Assembly: GCA_028577615.1 (NCBI GenBank)
Contig: JAJSDU010000028.1
Location: forward strand, 1 to 38,425
Origin: Nitrosomonas sp.
GTDB lineage: Bacteria > Pseudomonadota > Gammaproteobacteria > Burkholderiales > Nitrosomonadaceae
Direction of reading: 5' to 3'
DNA: 38,425 nt
Shown: piece by piece, positions 19,682 to 28,711 of the stretch
Numbering within the stretch: the first letter of the stretch is position 1
Layout of the letters: the number at the start of each line of letters is the position of its first letter
Position numbers and translations under genes: made by a program
Notes under the pieces: model-generated
Seen by the model: only the letters and a program-made list of their open reading frames with translations
Told to the model about the DNA's origin: nothing
Database searches by the model: none

Positions 19682-19936
19682 ATGTTTTACATGGAAGACG
19701 CAGAAATTGTTTTAATGTTTTCTCTATTGGCCATTCCCGTTGCCATCTGGCTACAACTATGGGTCAAAAACCGTCGACAGAACCGCAGAAATCATCTTGG
19801 CGAAGAGGAATTTGAGAACACCGGTCGCGCTTTCTTTTCCATCATTATTGAAGGCACCGCTATTATTGGCGGCCTGATCATGATCATCGTGGCTTCAGGC
19901 GGCGTAATTAAATACGTCATTAATTTTTATACCTAG
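19682..19936 (+). CDS. Hypothetical small membrane protein with two predicted helices
   Basis: I do not recognise a family. The 84-residue product has an N-terminal membrane helix (about residues 8-27, IVLMFSLLAIPVAIWLQLWV). A basic then acidic cytoplasmic-like loop follows (KNRRQNRRNHLGEEEFENTG), then a second helix (about 49-78, rich in Ile/Gly). The gene is supported by GAGG before the ATG, an upstream consensus-like promoter and a strong terminator 19 bases after the stop. It stands alone between divergent aroA and convergent topB. Both termini probably face the same side, since there are two helices. The function is unknown. Confidence 0.7.
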   Translation: MFYMEDAEIVLMFSLLAIPVAIWLQLWVKNRRQNRRNHLGEEEFENTGRAFFSIIIEGTAIIGGLIMIIVASGGVIKYVINFYT

Positions 19937-19954
19937 AAGATTCCTGTTTTCCTT

Positions 19955-20005
19955 AAACAAAAGCCCGATGATCAGCTTCTACGCGCATCAACCGGGCTTT
20001 TGTTT
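19955..20005. terminator. Bidirectional rho-independent terminator
   Basis: AAACAAAAGCCCG (19955-19967) pairs perfectly with CGGGCTTTTGTTT (19993-20005), a 13-bp stem with T-rich flanks on both strands. It lies between the convergent membrane-protein gene and the topoisomerase gene and can serve both. Confidence 0.8.
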
Positions 20006-20062
20006 TGTATTATCACGCGAGTGATAACCACAGCATCAGAATCGATTACCACCAAGATTTTT

Positions 20063-22606
20063 TTATTTTGTCGCTTCTTCCGCTTTTTTTCCGACCGATT
20101 TCGCTTTAACCTGCCTGGTCTTGACTGCAACCGCAGATTCCGTACCCACTTCAGTTTCTTTCTTGGTTTTTTTCTGCTCAAACTCGAATCCAATTTTACC
20201 GTCGGCGTTTCTGATCAGATAAGCTGAAAAAGGCCTGCCCTTTTTAGAAATAAACTTGTTGAGCAAATCTGTCCTTCCTTTTTCAAGCAACTTTACCACC
20301 TGATCCGGTTCAATCGGGCGTTCGAGAATAATTTTACTCATCTTGAAACTACAGGTGCGCGCATTTCCAACCGCCTTTTCACACACATAGAACATGCCAT
20401 GCTCATAAACAGCATGCTGACACAATGGACATTTCCCCAATGCGGTTTGGTCGGAAAAATCAACAGACGACTGATCCTCATCATCATTACCAAAGTCAAA
20501 CTTGGTTTCAAAATCATCCGTAAGCTTGATATTAGCATTAAACAGCCGCCCCATTTTACTGCGAAAACCCTGAAGCGGACCGACCTCGCGCCGCTTGATC
20601 AATGTTTCCATTTCATCAATTTCGAACTGACGCCCAGCCAGAATTTTCCAGACGGAAAAATCGCATTGTTCGCAGCGGAATTTTTTGTACGTTTCACGCA
20701 CTACACCGCCACACTTGGGACAAGGCGTTTTGAGTGTGGCAAAATCACCCTCAATTGTTTCACCTTGATGGCTTTTTGCCTGCTCAACAATATGACGGGT
20801 CATTTCAGCAATTTTTTCCATAAAAGCATCACGCTTGAGATCACCCTTCTCAATTTGCCTAAGCTGGAATTCCCAGTTTCCCGTCAATTCAGGGGAAATC
20901 AATTCTGGAATCCTGAGACCGCGCAATAAAGTAATAAGCGAAAAAGCCTTGGCGGTTGGATGCAGTTCACGCCCCACTCTCAGTAGATAGTTTTCCGTAA
21001 CCAGACCTTCAATAATGGCCGCGCGCGTTGCCGGAGTACCCAATCCTTTTGCACTCATCGCCGCACGCAGTTCCTCATCTTCTACGAGTTTTCCCGCACT
21101 TTCCATTGCTGAAAGCAGTGTTGCTTCATTGAATCGTGCAGGTGGACGGGTCTGGTTGAATATAATTTTAACTTCGGCCGTTTCTACAGGCTTACCTGAC
21201 TGGACCGCGACTAATGACGCATCATCTTCCGTCTTGCCTTGAAGTGACTTGCCATAAACGGCTTGCCACCCCGGATTAATCATAACTTTACCTTCCGTTT
21301 TAAACGGTTCATTTTCAACGCGAGTGATGCGCGTCGTTACAAGAAATTCGGCTGCAGGGTAGAAAATGGCCAGAAATCGTTTAACCACAAGATCATAGAG
21401 CTTAGCCTCAGCTTCATTCAGTTTCTTGGGACTCAACATCGTAGGAATAATGGCGAAGTGATCCGAAATTTTGGCATTATTGAAAATGCGCTTATTCGGC
21501 TTCACCCAGTCTGACGTCAGGATTCTGCGCGCAAACTCCTCGTATTCAGTACCTTCAAATCCTGTCAAGGTATCTTTGACCGTTGACAAATAATCTTCCG
21601 GCAAAGCACGTGAATCCGTTCTCGGATAGGTCAGTACCTTATGTTTTTCATACAGAGCCTGCGCCAATGCAAGCGTCGTCTTGGCCGTAAATCCAAAACG
21701 ACCGTTGGCGTCACGCTGCAGGCCGGTCAAATCATAAAGCAGAGGACAAGTCTCTTTTGCAGGTTTACTGTCGTCAGTGACAATACCCGGCTTGCCTTTA
21801 CATTGAATCTGTATCGATTCTGCTTTCTCTCGATCCCAGAGACGATCGGCTTTTAACTCACTGTCGGTCTTATCCTTTTTAAATTGCTCATCAAACCATT
21901 TACCGTAGTAGACGCCGCTTTCAGTAACGAATTCGCCCTCCACTTCCCAGTAGTCCCTGGGTTTGAATTTTTTAATCTTCTCTTCTCTTTCAATCAGAAT
22001 TGCCAGTGTCGGCGTCTGAACGCGTCCTACCGTTGTTTTATGAAAACCGCCTTCCAGGGAATTAAAAGCTGTCATTGCGCGCGTACCATTGATTCCGACC
22101 AGCCAGTCCGATTCGGAACGGCTCACAGCAGCTTCGGCCAGTGAACGCACTTCCGAATTATCCAGCAATTTTTCAAATCCTTCACGGATCGCATCGGGCG
22201 TCATGGACTGCAGCCACAAGCGCTTAATCGGCTTGTTGTTGTGAACATGACGCATAATGTAATAAAAAATCAATTCGCCTTCACGTCCAGCGTCGCACGC
22301 ATTAATGATGGTCTCAACATCCTTGCGTTTTATGAGTTTTGTTAACAGTTTCAATCGGGACGCTGTTTTTTCAATAGGATTCAAATCAAAATGAGGCGGA
22401 ATAACCGGCAGATTGGCAAAACTCCACTTGCCCCGTTTAACCTCATATTCTTCAGGCACGACAAGCTCCAGAAGATGGCCTACAGCGGATGAAACAATAT
22501 AATCCTCATTTTCAAAATAATCCGTATGCTTGACGAACCCGCCCAGTGCGCGTGTAATGTCAGCGGCTACAGATGGCTTTTCCGCAATAACCAACGTTTT
22601 ACTCAT
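20063..22606 (-). CDS. topB: Type IA DNA topoisomerase (topoisomerase III-like)
   Basis: Single-strand passing topoisomerase that relaxes or decatenates DNA. The 847-residue protein has the TOPRIM start MSKTLVIAEKPSVAADI, the TOPRIM acidic motif DAGREGELIF (105-114), GRVQTPT (194-200) and the active-site Tyr327 in YPRTDS. At the C-terminus are two four-cysteine zinc-finger-like units (629-648 CPKC/CEQC; 726-752) and a Lys-rich tail. The form is TopB-like, although the neighbouring genes (dprA-smg) more often adjoin topA. I chose the ATG at 22606 because GAGG lies six bases upstream; two earlier in-frame ATGs fall in or before that site. E. coli TopB has 653 residues, so the C-terminal fingers are extra. 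Confidence 0.9.
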   Translation of the reverse strand: MSKTLVIAEKPSVAADITRALGGFVKHTDYFENEDYIVSSAVGHLLELVVPEEYEVKRGKWSFANLPVIPPHFDLNPIEKTASRLKLLTKLIKRKDVETIINACDAGREGELIFYYIMRHVHNNKPIKRLWLQSMTPDAIREGFEKLLDNSEVRSLAEAAVSRSESDWLVGINGTRAMTAFNSLEGGFHKTTVGRVQTPTLAILIEREEKIKKFKPRDYWEVEGEFVTESGVYYGKWFDEQFKKDKTDSELKADRLWDREKAESIQIQCKGKPGIVTDDSKPAKETCPLLYDLTGLQRDANGRFGFTAKTTLALAQALYEKHKVLTYPRTDSRALPEDYLSTVKDTLTGFEGTEYEEFARRILTSDWVKPNKRIFNNAKISDHFAIIPTMLSPKKLNEAEAKLYDLVVKRFLAIFYPAAEFLVTTRITRVENEPFKTEGKVMINPGWQAVYGKSLQGKTEDDASLVAVQSGKPVETAEVKIIFNQTRPPARFNEATLLSAMESAGKLVEDEELRAAMSAKGLGTPATRAAIIEGLVTENYLLRVGRELHPTAKAFSLITLLRGLRIPELISPELTGNWEFQLRQIEKGDLKRDAFMEKIAEMTRHIVEQAKSHQGETIEGDFATLKTPCPKCGGVVRETYKKFRCEQCDFSVWKILAGRQFEIDEMETLIKRREVGPLQGFRSKMGRLFNANIKLTDDFETKFDFGNDDEDQSSVDFSDQTALGKCPLCQHAVYEHGMFYVCEKAVGNARTCSFKMSKIILERPIEPDQVVKLLEKGRTDLLNKFISKKGRPFSAYLIRNADGKIGFEFEQKKTKKETEVGTESAVAVKTRQVKAKSVGKKAEEATK

Positions 22607-22768
22607 AGTCATCCTCATAAAAACGAGTCATGGTCAGTTTTTAGCCAGTATTGAAAACAAGGCACCTGCGCACCTTTTTGGAAAAATAAGTGCGTATAAT
22701 GAAATATAGAACACATTTAATACCCGAAAAATTGCTACCGCATTGATTGTTTGAGAAAAAATAGAAAA

Positions 22769-23227
22769 CTAATGCCAATGATGCGCATCACTGACAATCA
22801 GTAGCTTTTCCAGGACAGCATCATCCGATAACTGATTATGCATCCAAAGTTCGGTCAGAACGACAAGCTTAATTTTTTCCAGACTTGAAGAACCTTCGTC
22901 CAATCTGATTACACGGTCTATCAGCAACTCACGTTGTAATGGGTTAATAATTCCGGATTGTTCCAGAAAAATAATAAAACCCCGGCCTTCAGTATCAATT
23001 TTTTCCACTTCAATCGCACTGAAGCAGCGAATGGACTTACTCTCAACGAGCGAATCCGGATAACTGTCATTATCCTGTTGCGCTAATTCCGACAGCCAGT
23101 CCAGTGTTTGATGGATATCTTCATCGTTAAATCCCGCCATGGTCAATTTACGGGTAAGTGTCGCAGAATCAGGATAACTTCCTGAATCAAAATAATTCTC
23201 AAACAAATAATAAAGTATTTCGAACAT
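22769..23227 (-). CDS. smg: Smg family protein (DUF494)
   Basis: A 152-residue protein matching the Smg/DUF494 family. It has the N-terminus MFEILYYLFENYFD, the TLDWLSELAQ segment and the C-terminal ELWMHNQLSDDAVLEKLL. The biochemical role is not known. It is classically found next to dprA and a type IA topoisomerase, exactly as here. Length is close to E. coli Smg (157). It lies 151 bases after dprA. Confidence 0.93.
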   Translation of the reverse strand: MFEILYYLFENYFDSGSYPDSATLTRKLTMAGFNDEDIHQTLDWLSELAQQDNDSYPDSLVESKSIRCFSAIEVEKIDTEGRGFIIFLEQSGIINPLQRELLIDRVIRLDEGSSSLEKIKLVVLTELWMHNQLSDDAVLEKLLIVSDAHHWH

Positions 23228-23378
23228 CGTCGTGTTTAATCGTTGTAAATATATGTTTATCTTGTCTTCCGGATGAAAATTTCACATTTAATCTGTAACA
23301 GATCCGCGGGTATTATTTAGAACATACATCAATTTAATATTTTTTCTAATTCTTTTTCCCGATTGCTGATTATTGCAT

Positions 23379-24533
23379 TTACCGCGCAGTCCGTTGATAG
23401 CAATTGCCTGGAAGACAAGAAACATAACCGTTAAGTTCAAGTGTCAATAGCATGGCGGATACAGACTCAACCGTCAAGCCACTTCGCACACACAAAGTAT
23501 CAATATCAATCACATCATGCCCCAGACATTTAAGCAGCCATTCATCTTCGTCTGACGGAAAAACCTCAGAGAATTGCCGAGTCTGGACCTGCACCATCTT
23601 CCCGGTGCGGTTTTCTTGTGCATCGCTTTTCTTCTGACGCCAATGACTGGCAGGATAATTTAATTCATCCAGGATGTCCTGAGTACTCTCAACAAGTTTG
23701 GCACCTTCCTTGATTAATAAATGACAACCTTTAGACAGCGGCGAATGAATGGAACCAGGTATCGCCATCACTTCACGCCCCTGCTCCAGCGCTTGTCTTG
23801 CCGTGATCAATGAACCACTGCGTAAAGCGGCTTCAACCACCAGACAACCTTGACTCATGCCACTGATAATGCGATTTCTTCTGGGAAAATTTCTGCCAAT
23901 AGCAGGTGTTCCGAGCGGCAATTCAGAAATAAGCGCACCGTTTTTTGCCAGCTTGTGCGCAAGCTGATGGTTTTTTGCAGGATAAACAATATCCAAACCT
24001 GTTCCAATCACCGCCATGCTCGCAGCGGCACCGCGCAAACCACCGGCATGAGCGGCCGCATCTATGCCAAGCGCCATACCGCTGATGATACAGAAACCCG
24101 CATTGCTTGCCGATTCAGCAAATGCTTCAGCGTTGGATAGCCCTTGTGGTGTAGCATTACGGCTGCCGACGATCGCCAAAGCCGGTTTAGCCAGTAAATC
24201 GCGATTTCCTTTGAAATACAGCAGTGGTGGCGGATCCTGGATATTCAGCAGTTGCGCAGGATAATCAGGCTCAGCCAGCGTGACAATGGAATTTGCCGGA
24301 TCTTTCAGCCAATTTAAAGCAGCGCTGACTCGCGCGGGTTCGGCACCACGTTTGATATGCTTTCCTATGGATTTCCTGACGATCCGTTCAAGCGCCATCT
24401 CAGACGCCGATAAAATTGCCGCTGGACTGCCAAATGCAACCAGCAGGCGACGTATGGATTCGTCTCCAACACCTTTAATCAGGCAAAGTTCCAGCCAGGA
24501 TTCGATATTTGTATCATCAATCGCATGATTCAT
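23379..24533 (-). CDS. dprA: DNA-processing protein DprA
   Basis: Binds incoming single-stranded DNA during natural transformation and loads RecA onto it. The 384-residue product has an N-terminal SAM/HhH-like domain (ELCLIKGVGDESIRRLL), the central Rossmann-like domain with AIVGSRNATPQGLSNAEAFA, SGMALGIDAAAHAGGL and GTGLDIVYPAKN, then PRRNRIISGMS. A C-terminal winged-helix domain ends the protein. Length is close to E. coli DprA/Smf (374). Its presence alone does not prove competence, since many non-competent bacteria keep it. recA is at the other end of the window but not in the same unit. Confidence 0.96.
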   Translation of the reverse strand: MNHAIDDTNIESWLELCLIKGVGDESIRRLLVAFGSPAAILSASEMALERIVRKSIGKHIKRGAEPARVSAALNWLKDPANSIVTLAEPDYPAQLLNIQDPPPLLYFKGNRDLLAKPALAIVGSRNATPQGLSNAEAFAESASNAGFCIISGMALGIDAAAHAGGLRGAAASMAVIGTGLDIVYPAKNHQLAHKLAKNGALISELPLGTPAIGRNFPRRNRIISGMSQGCLVVEAALRSGSLITARQALEQGREVMAIPGSIHSPLSKGCHLLIKEGAKLVESTQDILDELNYPASHWRQKKSDAQENRTGKMVQVQTRQFSEVFPSDEDEWLLKCLGHDVIDIDTLCVRSGLTVESVSAMLLTLELNGYVSCLPGNCYQRTAR

Positions 24534-24747
24534 AAATCACTCTAGCTGCACTTGATCAAAAATGCCAGAATAAATGCGGAATTTTTCAAAAACTATCTAA
24601 TTCTGAACGATACTGTTTTTCTGGATACAGCAAGAATAAATCAGCTGGCGCGCACTACACCATTATATGTATCGCACCATAAATTGATGTCAACGTCTTC
24701 TTTAAATTTTATTACCGCATGCGATCTTCAGTGACATTTAACAGACT

Positions 24748-25785
24748 CTAAGGATTTTTAACTGTATCCTGAATCAGGATAGAGCCTTTACTTTGTACTA
24801 CCAGGGCATAAGATACTCTCTCAAACACACGAAACACAAATATCAGTCCTGAGCGCTCTTCCGGCAATACTATCATCTTTCCATCCGGCATTCGAGTCTG
24901 ACTCCTGCGATGAACAGCAAGCACATTCCCCATTTCCAGCCCGTCCCGCGCACCTTTGTTCAAAGTTATAATAGAACCCTTGGCAATCTCGGTCACACCG
25001 CCATAAACAGACAGAATACGACCGCTGATCGGTACAATCGGCGCATGCGGCGCATAATTGTTAAAGATAATGCCTGGCGCAGGAACAAGTCGATCGCCTT
25101 TCAAAATTTCCTGCGTCGAATGCGTTATCACCGCGGTACTGATTTCATCAAAAGCGGCAATGCCTGCGTTACCCAGATACTCCGCCTCATAACCGATAAC
25201 CTGATTATTCATATCGGGATCCTTCAATGCCTTTCCCGGTCTGAAAATCTGCCACGCATTGCCCAGTTCGGGAGGCGCATTACTCACGTAGACTGTGTTT
25301 CCGACACTCATGACGACCCGGTTGTCACTTGTTCCCAATAAGACAGGCGCTCGCAGAAGACCGTCCCTTTCGATCACCAGCGGCTGGGTCAGGAATGGCT
25401 CAATTACTGAAGCCGGTATACTGGGGATAGCGCCTGAGCCAACCGACTTAATCCTGACACTGGGTGACAATTTGACGGTACGTCGGTCTTCATCGTCTTT
25501 AATCAGATGCAATCGATTACCCTTTAATGTTTTTTGCAAAACAATCACATCGCCAGGGTATATCCGATGTGGATTTTTCAGTTGATCGCGGTTAAGCCCC
25601 CAAACTTCAGGCCATCGCCAGGGGTCTTTTAGAAACCGTGCGGCGATTCCCCATAATGTGTCACCTTTTACAACGACATGGCGTACCGGCGCATCCGGCC
25701 TCAGCAGATTGTCGTCTACGGCGTAAACAGGCCGGATGGAAAGCAGGCTTAGACAGATGATTATCGATATAATAGGCTTGCGCAT
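24748..25785 (-). CDS. Secreted LysM-domain protein
   Basis: Predicted exported peptidoglycan-binding protein of 345 residues. A signal peptide (MRKPIISIIICLSLLSIRPVYA) is followed by a LysM domain with HVVVKGDTLWGIAARFL and IYPGDVIVL, in which KDPWRWPEVWGLNRDQLKNP is typical of this proteobacterial group. The rest is a long beta-rich region of unknown function. The ATG at 25785 has GAGG six bases upstream; an earlier TTG at 25803 would place a short leader before the signal peptide and is less likely. It lies upstream of dprA and divergent from def, the usual betaproteobacterial arrangement. Confidence 0.9.
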   Translation of the reverse strand: MRKPIISIIICLSLLSIRPVYAVDDNLLRPDAPVRHVVVKGDTLWGIAARFLKDPWRWPEVWGLNRDQLKNPHRIYPGDVIVLQKTLKGNRLHLIKDDEDRRTVKLSPSVRIKSVGSGAIPSIPASVIEPFLTQPLVIERDGLLRAPVLLGTSDNRVVMSVGNTVYVSNAPPELGNAWQIFRPGKALKDPDMNNQVIGYEAEYLGNAGIAAFDEISTAVITHSTQEILKGDRLVPAPGIIFNNYAPHAPIVPISGRILSVYGGVTEIAKGSIITLNKGARDGLEMGNVLAVHRRSQTRMPDGKMIVLPEERSGLIFVFRVFERVSYALVVQSKGSILIQDTVKNP

Positions 25786-25826
25786 GTATAACCTCGGATA
25801 CAAAAAATATTTCAGTGTGCACAGAA

Positions 25827-25855
25827 TTGCTTGCCAATAATACGATCTATATAAA
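25827..25855 (+). promoter_or_regulatory. Sigma-70 promoter of def
   Basis: TTGCTT (25827-25832) and TATAAA (25850-25855) are 17 bases apart, within the 101-base divergent gap between the LysM gene and def. The predicted start would leave a leader of about 25 bases. Confidence 0.5.
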
Positions 25856-25886
25856 ATATCCGTTTATTAAATTAAATCCTTTTTTT

Positions 25887-26390
25887 ATGGCTATTCTCAA
25901 AATCTTACAATATCCCGACGAAAGACTGCACACTGTCGCAGCGCCGGTCAACGCGGTAACCGACAGAACACGCACACTGATTCAGAATATGGCGGAAACC
26001 ATGTACGCCGCTCCAGGCATCGGTCTCGCCGCAACACAGGTAGACGTGCATGAACGCATTATTGTTATCGATATTTCTGAAGCGCGCGATCAACTGCATG
26101 TCTTTATCAATCCCGAAATTATTTCGCATAATGGCGATCTCGAATACGAGGAAGGCTGTCTGTCCGTACCCGGTATATATGGCAAGGTAAGACGCGCCGA
26201 ATCGGTTACTGTCAGCGCATTGAATACCGAAGGCAAACCTTTTACGCTGGAAGCATCAGGACTGATGGCCATATGTATCCAGCATGAAATGGATCATCTC
26301 GAAGGCAAGGTTTTTGTCGAATACTGGTCAGCATTCAAGCAATCGCGTGTTCTGGCAAAACTAAAAAAGAAACAGCGCAGCACAATGTAG
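25887..26390 (+). CDS. def: Peptide deformylase
   Basis: Removes the formyl group from the N-terminal methionine of new proteins, acting with fmt, which follows. The 167-residue product has the three family motifs: GIGLAATQVDV (motif 1), EEGCLSVPG with metal-ligand Cys91 (motif 2), and QHEMDHLEG with His133, Glu134 and His137 (motif 3). The ATG at 25887, beginning MAILKILQYPD, gives the standard length (E. coli 169); an upstream in-frame ATG at 25815 would add 24 atypical residues and precede the promoter. Confidence 0.97.
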   Translation: MAILKILQYPDERLHTVAAPVNAVTDRTRTLIQNMAETMYAAPGIGLAATQVDVHERIIVIDISEARDQLHVFINPEIISHNGDLEYEEGCLSVPGIYGKVRRAESVTVSALNTEGKPFTLEASGLMAICIQHEMDHLEGKVFVEYWSAFKQSRVLAKLKKKQRSTM

Positions 26391-26477
26391 ATTAGCGCAT
26401 CAAAAGAATCATCGCTGATACGGTAAACGTATGCTGCCTCATCCGCAGCGCTATCGAATAAAAAAACAGACAGCTTA

Positions 26478-27434
26478 ATGAAAATAATATTTGCAGGAAC
26501 GCCTGTTTTTGCGGCAACAGCACTGGATGCATTAATCCAGCAACACCATGATATCGTTTTAGTACTCACTCAACCAGACCGTCCGGCAGGCAGAGGAATG
26601 AAAGTAACCGCCAGCGCGGTCAAACTTTCAGCGCAGACACACGGCCTGAAACTGCTGCAGCCGCAGTCGCTGAAAGATAACGCGATACACGAGCAGCTGC
26701 GTGAAACGAATGCTGATTTAATGATTGTCGCCGCCTATGGCCTGATTCTGCCTGAAAGCGTATTAACGCTGCCGCGACTGGGTTGCCTGAACATACATGC
26801 CTCTTTATTGCCGCGCTGGCGTGGCGCGGCGCCGATTCAAAGAGCCATTCTGGCCGGCGACCATGAAACCGGCATCACCATTATGCAGATGGACGCCGGA
26901 CTCGATACGGGCCCCATGCTGCTGAAAGAATCGATCGCCATTGCACACAACGATACTGCACAGACGCTGCATGACAAACTCAGTCAACTGGGTGCGCACG
27001 CCATAATCAAAGCACTGACACTGATGCAGCAGAACCGGCTGATACCGACAACCCAGGACGAAGCACTGGCCTGCTATGCCGCTAAAATCAGCAAAAATGA
27101 AGCACTGATTGACTGGAACAAAACCGCCGCACAAATTGACCGGACTATACGTGCTTATAATCCGGCACCCGGTGCTTACACGACTTTTCGAGGATACGCC
27201 ATCAAAATCTGGCAGGCCAGCATTATTACGCGAGGCGCAGACCAGCCGGGAAAGATCATTGCCATCGAACGCGAAGGCATCATCGTCGCCTGCGGCACAG
27301 GTCTGATACGGCTTGAGATGATTCAGAAATCCGGCGGCAAACGATTATCCGCAGCAGAATTCCTGGCAGGATTCAAATTACATCCGGGAGATTCTTTTGA
27401 TACAAACGGCGCTGCGGTGAACAGTCATGGTTGA
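26478..27434 (+). CDS. fmt: Methionyl-tRNA formyltransferase
   Basis: Formylates initiator Met-tRNA using 10-formyltetrahydrofolate. The 318-residue protein has the N-terminal KIIFAGTPVFAA, DRPAGRGMKV, the folate/catalytic segment LNIHASLLPRWRGAAPI, and AGDHETGITIMQMDAGLDTG, then the C-terminal OB-like tRNA-binding domain. Length is typical (E. coli 315). It lies 87 bases after def and overlaps rsmB by 8 bases, so fmt and rsmB are translationally linked. Confidence 0.97.
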   Translation: MKIIFAGTPVFAATALDALIQQHHDIVLVLTQPDRPAGRGMKVTASAVKLSAQTHGLKLLQPQSLKDNAIHEQLRETNADLMIVAAYGLILPESVLTLPRLGCLNIHASLLPRWRGAAPIQRAILAGDHETGITIMQMDAGLDTGPMLLKESIAIAHNDTAQTLHDKLSQLGAHAIIKALTLMQQNRLIPTTQDEALACYAAKISKNEALIDWNKTAAQIDRTIRAYNPAPGAYTTFRGYAIKIWQASIITRGADQPGKIIAIEREGIIVACGTGLIRLEMIQKSGGKRLSAAEFLAGFKLHPGDSFDTNGAAVNSHG

Positions 27435-28704
27435 AACTCAGCTCATTGCCGCCGGTCTCGTCAACGATGTTTTGCGCGGCGCCAATCTGACCCGTTTGCT
27501 GCAGGAATGCTGGCAGAAGCATCCGGCGCTGTCGCAACAGCAAAAAGGCGCCATTCAGGATTTCAGTTACGGCGTATTGCGCCACTATGGCCAGCTCACT
27601 GAAATTCTGGCCCATCTGCTTACAAGAAAAACACCCGACAACAATATCTATTATCTGTTACTGATCGGATTGTACCAGCTGCTCTACAGCAAATCGCCAG
27701 CCTACACTGTGACCAACCAGATTGTCACTGCATCACGCGCGCTTGGCAACAATAAAAAGATTCAGGGTCTGGTCAATGCTGTTTTACGCAGTTTTATCCG
27801 CAACAAAGCATCATTGATCGCCAAAGCAGCCGAAAAGGAAATTGGCTTTTATTCTCACCCACAGTGGTGGATCAATAAATTGCGCATCCAGTATCCCCAT
27901 GATTTTGATGCAATTCTGGCAACGGACAACAAGCATCCGCCAATGACATTACGCGTCAATCAGCGCAAAACCAGCATAGCGGCGTATCAGCAACTGCTCG
28001 CCACGCATGGTATGGAAACGCAATTGATCTGGCCCGGAGCATTACTGTTGAAGAATCCTGTCGGCGTCGACAAATTGCCTGGTTTTTATGACGGGCTGGT
28101 CTCTGTACAGGATGCGGGCGCTCAGCGGGCTGCTGAACTGCTTGACGTGCATTCAGGCATGCATGTACTTGACGCCTGCGCAGCGCCCGGCGGTAAAAGC
28201 GCACATTTGCTGGAACTGGCGGACGTGTCACTGACCATCCTGGACAATGACGAGAATCGCCTTACGCAGGTCAGACAGAACCTTTCACGCCTGCAATTAC
28301 GGGCGGCGCAAATCATCTGCGGTGATGCCGCAACACCGGATACATGGTGGAACGGCAAGTCATTTGACCGTATCCTGGCCGACGTCCCTTGCTCAGCTTC
28401 AGGCGTGGTTTCCCGGCACCCTGATATCAAATGGTTGCGACGTGAAAGTGATCTGAAAAAATTTGCCGCTGACCAGTACGCGATCCTGAACGCGTTGTGG
28501 CAAATCTTGACCAGAAATGGTAAGTTGCTGTATGTGACATGCTCAATTTTTCATGAAGAAAACGAATTGCAAATTGCACAATTTATGCAACAACATCCGG
28601 ATGCGCACCTGTTAACGCTCTCTGACCCCATGATACCGGATGGACAGCTCTTGCCGGACATGTACCATGATGGTTTCTTTTACGTCTTACTGCAGAAGCG
28701 TTAG
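27427..28704 (+). CDS. rsmB: 16S rRNA (cytosine967-C5)-methyltransferase RsmB
   Basis: Methylates C967 of 16S rRNA. The 425-residue product has an N-terminal NusB-like RNA-binding domain (about 1-140) and a C-terminal SAM-dependent domain. The latter carries DACAAPGGKSAHLLEL (from 249), DVPCSASGVVSRHPDIKW with Cys322, and YVTCSIFHEENE with Cys372. The two cysteines are the pair used by this enzyme class for catalysis and product release. Length matches E. coli RsmB (429). It starts inside the end of fmt and is followed after 7 bases by the DUF4390 gene. Confidence 0.97.
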   Translation: MVETQLIAAGLVNDVLRGANLTRLLQECWQKHPALSQQQKGAIQDFSYGVLRHYGQLTEILAHLLTRKTPDNNIYYLLLIGLYQLLYSKSPAYTVTNQIVTASRALGNNKKIQGLVNAVLRSFIRNKASLIAKAAEKEIGFYSHPQWWINKLRIQYPHDFDAILATDNKHPPMTLRVNQRKTSIAAYQQLLATHGMETQLIWPGALLLKNPVGVDKLPGFYDGLVSVQDAGAQRAAELLDVHSGMHVLDACAAPGGKSAHLLELADVSLTILDNDENRLTQVRQNLSRLQLRAAQIICGDAATPDTWWNGKSFDRILADVPCSASGVVSRHPDIKWLRRESDLKKFAADQYAILNALWQILTRNGKLLYVTCSIFHEENELQIAQFMQQHPDAHLLTLSDPMIPDGQLLPDMYHDGFFYVLLQKR

Positions 28705-28711
28705 ATTCTCC

